From assembly GCA_003990705.1 (NCBI GenBank), contig AP018320.1:247697-311696 (forward strand): a DNA stretch of 64,000 bases, written 5' to 3'. The DNA comes from Nostoc sp. HK-01. Lineage in GTDB: Bacteria > Cyanobacteriota > Cyanobacteriia > Cyanobacteriales > Nostocaceae. The notes under the pieces are model-generated. The model did not search any database. It worked only from the letters and a program-made list of their open reading frames with translations, and had not been told where the DNA came from. Below, piece by piece: positions 51,850-60,567 of the stretch; the stretch's first letter is position 1, and each line of letters starts with the position of its first letter. Made by a program: the position numbers and the translations under genes.

Positions 51850-51950
51850 TTTAAAGGTGTACTCACTTTACTTTCGTGCCCCTTCGGGGTGGCTTCGCCA
51901 TCCTTCGCTTCGCTCAGGACACAAAAGTAGTTCGCCCTGCCGGGAGCGCG
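51850..51950 (+). other. Candidate oriT upstream of the MobV relaxase gene
   Basis: A 12-bp imperfect inverted repeat, ACTTTCGTGCCC (51870-51881) and GGACACAAAAGT (51917-51928), surrounds GC-rich palindromic DNA (CCCCTTCGGGG). A smaller hairpin, AAAGGTG / CACTTT, lies at 51854-51869. MobV relaxases normally nick within hairpins just upstream of their own gene, which is the location here. The nick site cannot be assigned by eye. Confidence 0.45.
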
Positions 51951-51990
51951 GAAGTTGTTCAAAGACACTCGTTGCAGCGAGAATAAATCA

Positions 51991-53799
51991 ATGGTAGCGT
52001 TAGCAATACTACGAGTCGAGAAATTAAAATCATTCGGGAATATTGGGGGAAGTGAAAAACATACTGCCCGACTTCAGGATACTCCCAATGCAGATCCAAC
52101 AAAACAAAATATTCGATTGATTGGATCAAAAGATCAGAGATCGCTCGAATCAATCGTCAAGGAACTGATAAAATCAAAGACAAACTACCAGCCCAGAAAA
52201 GACGCAGTGCTGTGCAGTGAAATATTTTTGAGTGCCAGTCCAGAATACTTTCGACCCGATGACCCATCAATGGCGGGTACTTGGGACAATCAGAAGATGG
52301 AGGATTTTACGAATGCTTCCCAAAAATGGCTGTTAGAAAAGTATGGAAATAAGTGTGTCAGAGCCGAATTACACTTGGATGAATCGACTCCACATATTCA
52401 TGCCTATATCGTGCCACTCAACGAAAAAACCAAACGACTTAGTTATAAGGAAATGTTTGGCGGTTCTGTGGCACAGGGACGACTGAAAATGTCACAACTG
52501 CAAGATAGTTATGCGGTTGCACTTGCTCCTTTAGGCATCCAACGGGGGGTTAAAGGCTCAAAAGCTAAACATATCCAGGTTCAAGAATATTATCAGGCGG
52601 TCAATTCTCAACCCCTGAGTTTGGAGTTAGAACGATTTGCACCTTTACCAGGAGAAACAGCCCATGAGTTGCTTGAGCGCATAAAAAATGACCGACGCAT
52701 TCAACAATTAGATCACCAATTAGCTGACCGCCGACGAATTATTCAGTTGGAAAAACGGGCTTCTTTATCATCAATAGCCTTAGAGAAACTTCGACAGAAT
52801 TTAGAAACACGCATAGTTCATCTAGAGCAGGAGAACCTAGAATGGCGACAAAAAGCTGATTTAATGCGCGACTTACCTTTGGCTGATGTGGCTTGGGCGT
52901 TAGGACTAGATTGTATTGATGGACGATGGAAGGGTTATGGACACATCATTAGTATTGATGGTTCCAAATTCTACGACTTCGCTCCTCAACAGCTTCATGG
53001 TGGCGGCGGTGCAATTGATTTGGTGATGCACGTACAGGGGTGCAATTTCACAAGAGCGATCGCCTGGCTATATGAATCATCTGGTAAAACTGGAGTTCAA
53101 AAAGCAGCGATCGCGCACTCACTAAATCTGACAAATGAGATTATTCGCTCCCAACCCTGCCCTAAATTCCAGCAACCAGTTGAGAATAAAGCCCACTGGT
53201 CAGAAGTTGCTCAATATTTAACGACTAAACGAGGTATCCCACCAAATTTGATACAAGCTCTTTATGAACGAGGTTTAGTTTATGCTGATGCTCATCAAAA
53301 TGCTGTATTTGTCATGCGAAATTTCAATGACCAAACTAATGGCGCGTCTTTAAGAGGGACAAAGGGGGAGAATAACACTTTCAAGGGCTACCACAAAGGT
53401 ACAAAGCGGGGTGATAGCTGGTTTTACTTTCACTTAGGAGGGCAAGCTCAAACTCAGGTAGAAAGAGCAGTATTGTGTAAATCTCCGATTGAGGCATTGT
53501 CATTCGCCACGCTGGAATTGAAAGCCTATCAAGGAATACCGCCACAAAGAACAATGTATTTAGCTGTAGATAATCCTAAAAGTTTACCAGTAGATTTTCT
53601 TTCAACAGTTCCGGTGGTAGAAATAGCATTTGATAATAATGTTTGGGGTCATGAAACTGCCCTGAGCATTCAGAAGCTGTTGAAGGATGCAACTACGCTC
53701 AAAACTAAAGCCAAGGGTAAAGATTGGAATGAACAACTTGTCCAAAAACTTTACTTTCAACCACAAAAACTTTCGTCACGGCAGGATATTGAAATCTAA
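51991..53799 (+). CDS. MobV-family relaxase fused to a primase/TOPRIM-like region (602 aa)
   Basis: The N-terminal 200 residues are a Mob_Pre/MobV relaxase: LRVEKLKSFGNIGGSEKHTAR at the start and the HUH metal-binding motif HLDESTPHIHAY (His128, His135, His137). The nicking residue is not obvious. After a coiled linker, residues about 290-370 (DVAWALGLD, YDFAPQQLHGGGGAIDLVMHV) look like the zinc-less CHC2-type primase start. Residues about 390-590 (AVFVMRNF, RAVLCKSPIEALSFATLE, TMYLAVDNP) look like a TOPRIM domain. The protein would nick at oriT and may prime replication of the transferred strand. I chose ATG 51991; a TTG at 51955 would add 12 unrelated residues. Two P-loop genes follow. Confidence 0.88.
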   Translation: MVALAILRVEKLKSFGNIGGSEKHTARLQDTPNADPTKQNIRLIGSKDQRSLESIVKELIKSKTNYQPRKDAVLCSEIFLSASPEYFRPDDPSMAGTWDNQKMEDFTNASQKWLLEKYGNKCVRAELHLDESTPHIHAYIVPLNEKTKRLSYKEMFGGSVAQGRLKMSQLQDSYAVALAPLGIQRGVKGSKAKHIQVQEYYQAVNSQPLSLELERFAPLPGETAHELLERIKNDRRIQQLDHQLADRRRIIQLEKRASLSSIALEKLRQNLETRIVHLEQENLEWRQKADLMRDLPLADVAWALGLDCIDGRWKGYGHIISIDGSKFYDFAPQQLHGGGGAIDLVMHVQGCNFTRAIAWLYESSGKTGVQKAAIAHSLNLTNEIIRSQPCPKFQQPVENKAHWSEVAQYLTTKRGIPPNLIQALYERGLVYADAHQNAVFVMRNFNDQTNGASLRGTKGENNTFKGYHKGTKRGDSWFYFHLGGQAQTQVERAVLCKSPIEALSFATLELKAYQGIPPQRTMYLAVDNPKSLPVDFLSTVPVVEIAFDNNVWGHETALSIQKLLKDATTLKTKAKGKDWNEQLVQKLYFQPQKLSSRQDIEI

Positions 53800-53871
53800 A
53801 TTAGCTGGTAAGTATCCTGACTGGGATTAAGTAAATTAGATAGAATACGTTCATCAATAGATTGCCATCTG

Positions 53872-54726
53872 ATGGGCAAAAGAAGAATGACAGACAACAC
53901 CAATAATCCAACCCCTCCCAAAAGCCGTAGATTAGTGATTGTGACTGGAGATAAGGGCGGTGTAGGAAAGTCCACCTTTTCTAGAGCTATGATCCAAACT
54001 TACCTCGACACCAATCAAAACTTCGCTGCGTTTGATGCTGATATTTCCAACCCACAAATCAAACGATTTTACGACACTGAATGTACTGTTATGCCCTTAG
54101 ACATCTTTAAAAGGGGAGAAGCTGATCTTTTTCTGTTGGATGAACTCAAAGACTTCATTGACAAAGATGCAGTTAAAGCTAACTCACCTAAAAAAGATGA
54201 ACAACTTATCGCTCCTGATAGTAAATCTTTATTTTTACTAGAATTGCCACCCCAATCAATTCAGTTTTTTCGCTCCTTTGAGGAAGAAATGGGCTTCTTC
54301 AAAACGGTAGGTAAGAAGCTGGATATGAGAGTCACGATGGCTACTGTGATTAATCGCACGAAGGACTCGGTTAACCAATTGAATTATTTACGTGATTTTT
54401 GTGGAGAGAAGGTAGATTACGTTGTTATCAAGAACCTATTTTTTGGAGAAAAAGATAGGTTTGAAAGATACGATAACTCTTTATTGGTTAAAGAACTTAA
54501 AAAGGTTAACAAAGTCATCCCAGAAATTTATATGCCAGATTTGATTGCCCACGCTTATGATTATCTGGATGAGAATAATTTTTCCTTTTCTAAGGGTATA
54601 GAACAGAGCGAGAAACTGTCTGTTCAAGGTCGAGTTGAGAAATGGATGGAGAACTTTAAAAAATCTATTGAGCCAGTTAAACACTTACTAGGACTAGCTG
54701 ATGTCAACTTACAGTCCGAATCCTAA
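53872..54726 (+). CDS. ParA/VirC1-like P-loop ATPase (284 aa)
   Basis: It has a deviant Walker A motif, GDKGGVGKST (residues 26-35), then FAAFDADISNPQIKRFY as switch I and LFLLELPPQSIQFF in the place of Walker B. It differs from partition ParAs in having no partner ParB nearby. Its position behind a relaxase gene fits VirC1-like proteins that help bring the relaxosome to the transfer channel. ATG at 53887 is an alternative start. Its last 26 bases overlap the next gene, a shorter paralogue with a normal Walker A. Confidence 0.8.
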   Translation: MGKRRMTDNTNNPTPPKSRRLVIVTGDKGGVGKSTFSRAMIQTYLDTNQNFAAFDADISNPQIKRFYDTECTVMPLDIFKRGEADLFLLDELKDFIDKDAVKANSPKKDEQLIAPDSKSLFLLELPPQSIQFFRSFEEEMGFFKTVGKKLDMRVTMATVINRTKDSVNQLNYLRDFCGEKVDYVVIKNLFFGEKDRFERYDNSLLVKELKKVNKVIPEIYMPDLIAHAYDYLDENNFSFSKGIEQSEKLSVQGRVEKWMENFKKSIEPVKHLLGLADVNLQSES

Positions 54727-55450
54727 ACGCCTGATTATGATTGTAGGTGATTCTCGTGTGGGCAAGTCTACCGTCATGCGCTTGTTGATTGACTTATATT
54801 GCTCACTAGGATATCGGTTGAGAGCCTACGACCACGACAACCGTAAAAGGCTCGAACCATATAAATGTCTCGTTGGGGTTGAAAGCATCAATTTTGATGA
54901 AGGTACTGATTGGGTCATTGAAGAACTCCGCAATGGCTATGATACTCTAGCTGTTGATATGCCAGGACAACACATAGAAGGCATTTGCAACTACATCGAT
55001 AAAGTAAACTTGTTTAAAACCTTGGGTAAAGTTGACTGGCGACTTACTTTTGTACAACCTATTTCACACCGATTAGATTGTGTTGAATATTTGTCCCAGC
55101 TTCTGGCTTTTGCCGGAAATCAGGCTGATTATGTAGTCGTCAAAAACCAACACTTTGCTCAGCGGTTCAAACTTTATCAAACGAACGGCTATCCCAAGCT
55201 TAAAGATGTGGATGGATGTGATATTGCTTTGTCCGGCTTAAATAAGTACAGCTATGAGGCCATTGAGAGCATTGGCTTACCTTACTCACAAGTCAGGGAT
55301 AACATCAATATTTTTTCTGTCTACAGAGCTTATGCTTACAGATGGCTGAACAGTTTTTATCAATCTATTGAGTCTAATTCTTTAGCCTCCGAATACTTGG
55401 GGCTGCTACAGATACGCCAACAGCAGGAGTCTGGGCATGACGATTTCTAA
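54701..55450 (+). CDS. Second P-loop ATPase, diverged paralogue of the previous gene (249 aa)
   Basis: Walker A is GDSRVGKST (residues 16-24). It has lost the extra Lys of the ParA signature (KGG replaced by SR). Similarity to the upstream protein remains in FKTLGKVDWRLTFVQPISHRLDCVEYLSQLLAFAGNQADYVVVKN, which aligns with FKTVGKKLDMRVTMATVINRTKDSVNQLNYLRDFCGEKVDYVVIKN. Tandem paralogues, one with and one without the ParA lysine, suggest a heterodimer or an enzyme plus a regulatory partner. The start overlaps the previous gene, so the two are coupled. Confidence 0.8.
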   Translation: MSTYSPNPKRLIMIVGDSRVGKSTVMRLLIDLYCSLGYRLRAYDHDNRKRLEPYKCLVGVESINFDEGTDWVIEELRNGYDTLAVDMPGQHIEGICNYIDKVNLFKTLGKVDWRLTFVQPISHRLDCVEYLSQLLAFAGNQADYVVVKNQHFAQRFKLYQTNGYPKLKDVDGCDIALSGLNKYSYEAIESIGLPYSQVRDNINIFSVYRAYAYRWLNSFYQSIESNSLASEYLGLLQIRQQQESGHDDF

Positions 55451-56048
55451 ATACACCGAAGCCGAAATTGACCGAATTCGAGAACTTTCTGAAGAAATCG
55501 GGTTTGACCCCAACGATCCGATGTTTCAAATTATGAGCATCCTGGGGAATTTTGAGGAGATGATGATTCAATTCCCCACCCAGATGGAAGCATTAATGGA
55601 AGCTGGGGCTTTAATGATGGACAAAAAGCTCACTGATGCTACCAAAGCTGCACAACTGATGCAACACTCTATCATTACTGATGCTGTACAAACAAGTCTT
55701 AAAGAAGAACTCCCAAAACTTAAGCCGACTTTTTCTCTGCCTTTGGAAACACCGAAAATTGGCAAATTTAAACTAGGCATTTGGTCAATTGGTGGCATTC
55801 TTGGCGGCATGATTGCTGTTGGCGCAATACTTGGTTCTCTTACTACTTGGAATGTCATCTCTAACTATGTCGGCATCGGCAATACTGACATTACTGCTAA
55901 TGACCTCAAGCTTTTAGAGTGGGCTAAATCCTCCGAAGGTAGACAAGCCCAACAACTGTTTGTTGATAATCAAGCTGATCTTGAATTTTGTCGCAAAGAT
56001 AATCGATTATTAGGTCGTTGTGTGGTTAAAATCAGAAAATCCAAATAA
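55437..56048 (+). CDS. Membrane protein of the transfer operon (203 aa)
   Basis: The N-terminal half is helical and acidic (EIGFDPNDPMFQIMSILGNFEEMM). A Gly-rich membrane helix follows (IWSIGGILGGMIAVGAILGSLTTW, residues about 119-142). The C-terminal part has two cysteines (FCRKDNRLLGRCVV) and is probably on the far side of the membrane. It overlaps the preceding ATPase gene by 14 bases. It is a common type of cyanobacterial plasmid protein; the function is unknown, with a role at the transfer channel likely from context. Confidence 0.75.
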   Translation: MTISKYTEAEIDRIRELSEEIGFDPNDPMFQIMSILGNFEEMMIQFPTQMEALMEAGALMMDKKLTDATKAAQLMQHSIITDAVQTSLKEELPKLKPTFSLPLETPKIGKFKLGIWSIGGILGGMIAVGAILGSLTTWNVISNYVGIGNTDITANDLKLLEWAKSSEGRQAQQLFVDNQADLEFCRKDNRLLGRCVVKIRKSK

Positions 56049-56061
56049 CTAGGTTAAAAAT

Positions 56062-56294
56062 ATGCGCGGCTCCAAAACTGTGCTAGACAGAGCTGAAGAT
56101 TTTGAGAAATTGCGATTTTCATCTGCTTAATAGTTATTGCAATCGCATCACTTCAAACCGATTTTTTGGAGTCCGCATTTTACATACTTTTAGCTGCTAT
56201 TATCTCGCCCTTTACAAAAATCAATAAACTTTTCAAACGTTTATTGCTGGTTTCCGGTTTTGTATTGGGTTTAAAGATAGGATACTTCAATTAG
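56062..56294 (+). pseudogene. Small two-helix membrane protein gene with a single-base frameshift
   Basis: From ATG 56062 (AGG upstream) 22 codons read MRGSKTVLDRAEDFEKLRFSSA and stop. In the neighbouring frame, from 56109, a hydrophobic protein follows: IAIFICLIVIAIASLQTDF, YILLAAIISPF and LLLVSGFVLGLKIGYF, ending at 56294. One extra A in the AAA run at 56107-56109 joins the two into a clean 77-residue protein with two or three membrane helices. It would be the fourth gene of the relaxase operon. It is either a pseudogene or a sequencing error at a homopolymer. Confidence 0.6.
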
Positions 56295-56461
56295 CTAGGG
56301 TGTAGGGTATAGGGAAATTAGTTAGAGCTGCTATTTACTAATTAAGAATTTCTAAATTAAGGATTAGAGTCGTAATTTGTACTCAATTAATTCTAGAGCC
56401 GTGTGTTGTACAAAAATAAAATCTTCTTTTTTTCCTACACCCCACACCCCACACCCTAACT
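56295..56461. repeat. Spacer with inverted CCCACAC-type repeats
   Basis: GGGTGTAGGGTATAGGG (56300-56316) faces CCTACACCCCACACCCC further right (near 56440). The right part is a tandem of CCCACAC units. This is typical cyanobacterial intergenic repeat DNA between convergent operons. Confidence 0.5.
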
Positions 56462-57265
56462 TCATCCAATTTCTGGGCCGTTGTTTTTCAGATCCCGTTT
56501 CGGCTGAATTCGCGGTTGTGGCAGTTGTATTTGCTGCTGATTGGGAGCAATTATATCTTGAGTCTCTTGCTCTGTTAGATTGTCTTCTAAAATCTGAAAG
56601 TCACTCGCTCCCAATTTTTCGGCTTTAAAAGCTGGATTAGATTTTTCTGGCTGTGGTTGCTTACGGTCTATGCTGAAAATTTGTTTAGTATCATCAATTT
56701 GAAGTAAAGCTTTATAACCCTGATTCTCAAATGCACTAATTTGATTTCCCAGGCTTCTACCCTTTGTAATGATTTTATCGAGAACTACTCTAATAAAGGA
56801 CTTCTTATTTTGGTCTTGATGTTGTGCCTGTTTCTGAAGATTATTTGTTAATTCAACTTGATTTTTAGAAAAATTATTACTTTTTTCAGTAGACGACAAT
56901 ACAGCCTTTTGAATTCCCCTGAATTGTTGAAGTTGAGTTATTAATTTCTGGTTTACCTGGGACTTTTGTAATTGGGTTTGCTCTAAACCAAATGCGGTCA
57001 AATACTGCTGAATATATTGCTGTTTTAGCTGTTGTTTGTAGTCTTCAATATTGCCTTTAGACAATAACTGTCCTAATTCTTCTCGTGCTTTTTGCTGATG
57101 AGTAGGTTCGGTTTCTTGCTGAGGAGAACTTATTGATAAATCTTTTTGTTGGGTAGTAGATTGATTAAGTGCGCGAGACAATCTCGCTATCATCATATTA
57201 TCTGAGATACCCCCTGGATTTATTGCTCTAATTTTCTCCAATGTTGAAGTCTGATTGGCTGACAT
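56462..57265 (-). CDS. Gln-rich hypothetical protein of the transfer region (267 aa)
   Basis: A polar, Gln- and Ser-rich protein with a helical middle (YKQQLKQQYIQQYLTAFGLEQTQLQKSQ). A more structured part at about 150-215 (FIRVVLDKIITKGRSLGNQISAFENQGYKAL) is followed by a Pro/Gln tail. No domain is recognised. It is 73 bp downstream of the TOPRIM/DUF3854 gene on the same strand, probably in one operon. Confidence 0.65.
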   Translation of the reverse strand: MSANQTSTLEKIRAINPGGISDNMMIARLSRALNQSTTQQKDLSISSPQQETEPTHQQKAREELGQLLSKGNIEDYKQQLKQQYIQQYLTAFGLEQTQLQKSQVNQKLITQLQQFRGIQKAVLSSTEKSNNFSKNQVELTNNLQKQAQHQDQNKKSFIRVVLDKIITKGRSLGNQISAFENQGYKALLQIDDTKQIFSIDRKQPQPEKSNPAFKAEKLGASDFQILEDNLTEQETQDIIAPNQQQIQLPQPRIQPKRDLKNNGPEIG

Positions 57266-57338
57266 AGGTTTTACCTTTAGGCATCAATAACAATTCGCAA
57301 TTTAAAATGAATCTATATCAAGCTTTTAATACTAGTAA

Positions 57339-59954
57339 TTATAGCTCTATATCTGGAGATGATGATTTACTATTCTGGCGTGATGGTGGACGTTTATTTT
57401 CTTGAGCTTCTGGATTTACAGGTGGATATTTAGCATTTGTAGTAACATGAGGCGGTGTTGTTTTCACAGCCACATTCTGCCCAGATGGAGAGGGAATATA
57501 ATCAGGAGCCTCTTGCTCTTGATGAGAGTATTCTAACTGTATTCTTTTCGCTATTAACCTGAGATTTTCAATATCCTGCTGGGACACCTTCATGACAGCA
57601 GCTTGTTTTGTTTTTAAGTTGATTTTGACCGCTTCTCTATCTAAGCCATCGTTTTCTTTTTTGATTAGTCGAATATTTTCATCACCTGTTTGTTGATTAA
57701 TTTCTAATTTAATTCGGTAGTTTCCTATTTTTAAATGTTTGGATTGTGCAGTTTTTAATGAATAACTCAATAATTGAGACACTTCAGTTATCTCTAACCT
57801 TTTAATCACTGCTTGAGTGCCTAGTGGGGCTAAAGAACCTAGTTGAGTTTTTAGTGTTACCGCATCTTCATAAAATGACGGTAATTTTTCTAATGATTTA
57901 AAGTTATTATTCACCTTTAGGAATTCCTGACGCTCTACCATCAGCATTCTTTCTGGTTTTTTAGTAATTACTGCTTTTCCTTTTTTATCAATCTCAAACT
58001 GCATCAATGGATTAGAAAAATAACTGTTTTTCTCATCATCAGCACGGTGAATGCTATAGGTTTCACGAAATTTTCTCACACTAAAAGCTTCACTCCTATA
58101 CACCGTACTACCATCGTCTAATTCCACTGCGTAATTGTCTAAAAGTTGTTTGGCTGTTAAAGCAATATCTTTATTTTCTTTTTCTATTAATAACTTTCTA
58201 GGAATTGTTAATGCATAATTTGGTGCTTTCTGCTCGTTAGCCCAGTATTGAGACGCAACATTTACTGACTGAGGTGCAGAAATAGCAGGAGTGGTTGGGG
58301 AATCTACTGGGCTGTGGGGTTGTTTAGAATCCTTTTGCTGAGTTCCTGTTTCTTGTTGCTCTTGTGTTGCTTCGAGGAGTTGTTGGGGAGTTTGAGGAAT
58401 AGCTTGTGCAATTTCTTCTTCTTTTAAGTTAGCTGGATTTGATGTCACAGTTCCATCTAACTGCTTTTCATACAGATTCAAAATTTGTCCATTTTTCAGC
58501 TTGATCAAGAATCTCAAATCAAGCGGCGGATTGTTTTCATACCACTCTTTCAACAGTTGAGCTTTCGAGACTAAATCTTGAAGCTTTTCACTGCCATTAT
58601 TCACAATAAAATCATCTACACCTTTATCCAGCCCTGGTAAGGTAATCACGCTCACATTAGCCCCGGCTCGTTGCAATAATAACCCAGTTTTTAATAAAGC
58701 TTTATGAACATTGACAATAGTTTTTGGCTTGGTATCGTGGTCAAAGCATAGTTTGATGTCTCTACCAGGGGTAGCAAACATCGCAAATTCTTCACGTAAC
58801 TGTATTGGAATCGGATTCGATTGCTCATCTTTCGTCCGATAGCCAGCATTTATCCCTGGTAATCCTATTGCTGCATGACCCTGTGACAATAAACTTGCCG
58901 CTTTTTTGGCTCCCTCTGTCACAATAATCGGTACATCGTGTTTCCATACACAGTACCAAAATCCACTGCGGCGATCGCACTCGCTTGGTGTCACACCTGC
59001 CCTAGTATAAATTAGATTAGCAATATCATCTGGCACATCCAGCAAGAAAATACTTAATGGTGTTTTTGGTGGATGCTCGTATTTAATAAATTCCTTTGGT
59101 TTATTCTTTTCGAGAGGACGGCTGGACGGCTGTTTATCATCTTGCCAGAACTTAAAATAACTTTGAGAGTTGTTCTTTTGCTCAGGTTTTTCTCTTTTGT
59201 GGTTGGGTTTCAAGCAACCCCAAAGCTTTAGAGGTGGCACTTCTCCAGGCTTGAGCGTGGGGAATGAGCGTGGATCTACACCTGCGTTACACCACCAGCC
59301 GCCTTGCTCAATATGAGAATATGTCTTTATATTCTTCAACCGCCCATCGTTCCGTCGCTCAAGACTTTTGCTATACATCAAATATTCCCAAGCTTGGTTC
59401 ACCCCTTCAACCGAATCGTGATGTAAGCTTTTGAAATTAAGGGCGGCGATCTCCGCCTTAACAGCACTTTTTACTACTATTTCATGCCAGTGTTCAGGAT
59501 CTATATGTTCTGGGATAGGGGACTGGGTTGAGCTTGTGGGCGTTTGCGCTGTTGATTCTTCTGTTTGAGGCGTTGAATTTGAGGGCGTTTGTTCTACTTG
59601 TACTGTTGATTCTCCTGTTTGAGGTGTTGAGCTTGAAGAGGTTTGTTCTGTGTACACCGTTGATGAGGGGGCTGATTCCTCTGCTTCTAAATCAGCCTCC
59701 TCATTCCATCCGGTGTCAGTCAATGGGTCAATTTCTGACCACACATACGCTCCTGACTCATCCTGTTTTAGTACAAATGTATTATAACCGATCTCGATTT
59801 TCGCTTGCTTGTCCCACTCGTATTGCAGCCTCTCCATAGCTGCTTCTATCAATGGCACAATTGCTTTTTTCCATATTTGACGAGTTTGTTGTAAATCCTG
59901 CCTTGTGAACAAGATGTAATCACTTGTTAAATTAACACTCCGTTCATCAAACAT
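57339..59954 (-). CDS. DUF3854/TOPRIM plasmid protein, primase-like (871 aa)
   Basis: The central part (residues about 335-480) is a TOPRIM-like domain. PIIVTEGAKKAASLL gives the catalytic Glu347, GLPGINAGYR follows, and LCFDHDTKP gives Asp405-x-Asp407. VITLPGLDKGVDDFI closes it. This is the DUF3854 type found on cyanobacterial plasmids and related to primase-helicase proteins, so a role in priming plasmid replication or transfer is likely. Before it lies a Thr/Ser/Gln linker with two imperfect 16-residue repeats (EQT.S.STPQT.EST.Q, residues about 90-130). The C-terminal 330 residues are unassigned. No helicase Walker motifs were seen. Confidence 0.8.
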   Translation of the reverse strand: MFDERSVNLTSDYILFTRQDLQQTRQIWKKAIVPLIEAAMERLQYEWDKQAKIEIGYNTFVLKQDESGAYVWSEIDPLTDTGWNEEADLEAEESAPSSTVYTEQTSSSSTPQTGESTVQVEQTPSNSTPQTEESTAQTPTSSTQSPIPEHIDPEHWHEIVVKSAVKAEIAALNFKSLHHDSVEGVNQAWEYLMYSKSLERRNDGRLKNIKTYSHIEQGGWWCNAGVDPRSFPTLKPGEVPPLKLWGCLKPNHKREKPEQKNNSQSYFKFWQDDKQPSSRPLEKNKPKEFIKYEHPPKTPLSIFLLDVPDDIANLIYTRAGVTPSECDRRSGFWYCVWKHDVPIIVTEGAKKAASLLSQGHAAIGLPGINAGYRTKDEQSNPIPIQLREEFAMFATPGRDIKLCFDHDTKPKTIVNVHKALLKTGLLLQRAGANVSVITLPGLDKGVDDFIVNNGSEKLQDLVSKAQLLKEWYENNPPLDLRFLIKLKNGQILNLYEKQLDGTVTSNPANLKEEEIAQAIPQTPQQLLEATQEQQETGTQQKDSKQPHSPVDSPTTPAISAPQSVNVASQYWANEQKAPNYALTIPRKLLIEKENKDIALTAKQLLDNYAVELDDGSTVYRSEAFSVRKFRETYSIHRADDEKNSYFSNPLMQFEIDKKGKAVITKKPERMLMVERQEFLKVNNNFKSLEKLPSFYEDAVTLKTQLGSLAPLGTQAVIKRLEITEVSQLLSYSLKTAQSKHLKIGNYRIKLEINQQTGDENIRLIKKENDGLDREAVKINLKTKQAAVMKVSQQDIENLRLIAKRIQLEYSHQEQEAPDYIPSPSGQNVAVKTTPPHVTTNAKYPPVNPEAQENKRPPSRQNSKSSSPDIEL

Positions 59955-60009
59955 AGGAATTGTTTAAAGATTAATCGTAAACATTCAGCACACAGGAAAA
60001 TACGATTAC

Positions 60010-60465
60010 CTACTTACACATCTGTGTGTAGGCTCTATGCAGTATTTTATATTGCCTTCTACTTGCTTTTAAGCACTTTAAGTCTATAATTTTTGTCTCA
60101 GATATTACCCGATTTAAAATAATTTCTATTTGTGCATAATCTGAACTATAAGTAATAAATGCTATATATTGCAAATCATTCCAACCTATATCTTTCAGAT
60201 ATTTATCTAGCAATTGCTGATAATTTTCTTCTTGAGATACATTTTGGATATCTTTAAATATTAGTTTGACATATATCCCAAACTTCTTGAGCCTTGGTCT
60301 GAGTTTAGACCGCTTATTAAACGTATTAACAATGTACGGGGTTGCTTCTCCAACATTTACTAAATTTGCCATTAATCTTTGCTGCTTTCTATCCAATTTA
60401 TTAATAAGAAGAAAATCTGTAAGAGCAGATTCTATAATTATCACTTCCACCCTCAACCAACTCAC
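60010..60465 (-). CDS. Degenerate relaxase-like protein lacking the HUH motif (151 aa)
   Basis: The middle part (KLRPRLKKFGIYVKLIFKDIQ, LLDKYLKDIGWNDLQYIAFI, YAQIEIILNRV) follows the MobA/VirD2 relaxase pattern. There, a YLxxMGF.D.QYV strand is followed by HTDT.HDHIHIV.NRV. Here the His-rich metal site is replaced by YSSDYAQIEIILNRV, so nicking activity is very unlikely. It may be a DNA-binding remnant or a helper beside the coupling protein. An internal ATG (60372) is an alternative start. The similarity is by eye only. Confidence 0.5.
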   Translation of the reverse strand: MSWLRVEVIIIESALTDFLLINKLDRKQQRLMANLVNVGEATPYIVNTFNKRSKLRPRLKKFGIYVKLIFKDIQNVSQEENYQQLLDKYLKDIGWNDLQYIAFITYSSDYAQIEIILNRVISETKIIDLKCLKASRRQYKILHRAYTQMCK

Positions 60466-60543
60466 TAAAGTTATGTAATATACAGTGAATTTTTGAATTC
60501 AAAATTCAAAATTAATAAAAAAATTTAAGTTATTAATTCCGCC

Positions 60544-60567
60544 TTCCGACCTCCGACCTCCGACCTC
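60544..60567. repeat. Heptamer tandem repeat CTCCGAC
   Basis: One TTCCGAC and two CTCCGAC units in tandem, then CTC, directly at the 3' end of the coupling-protein gene. STRR-type repeat. Confidence 0.6.
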
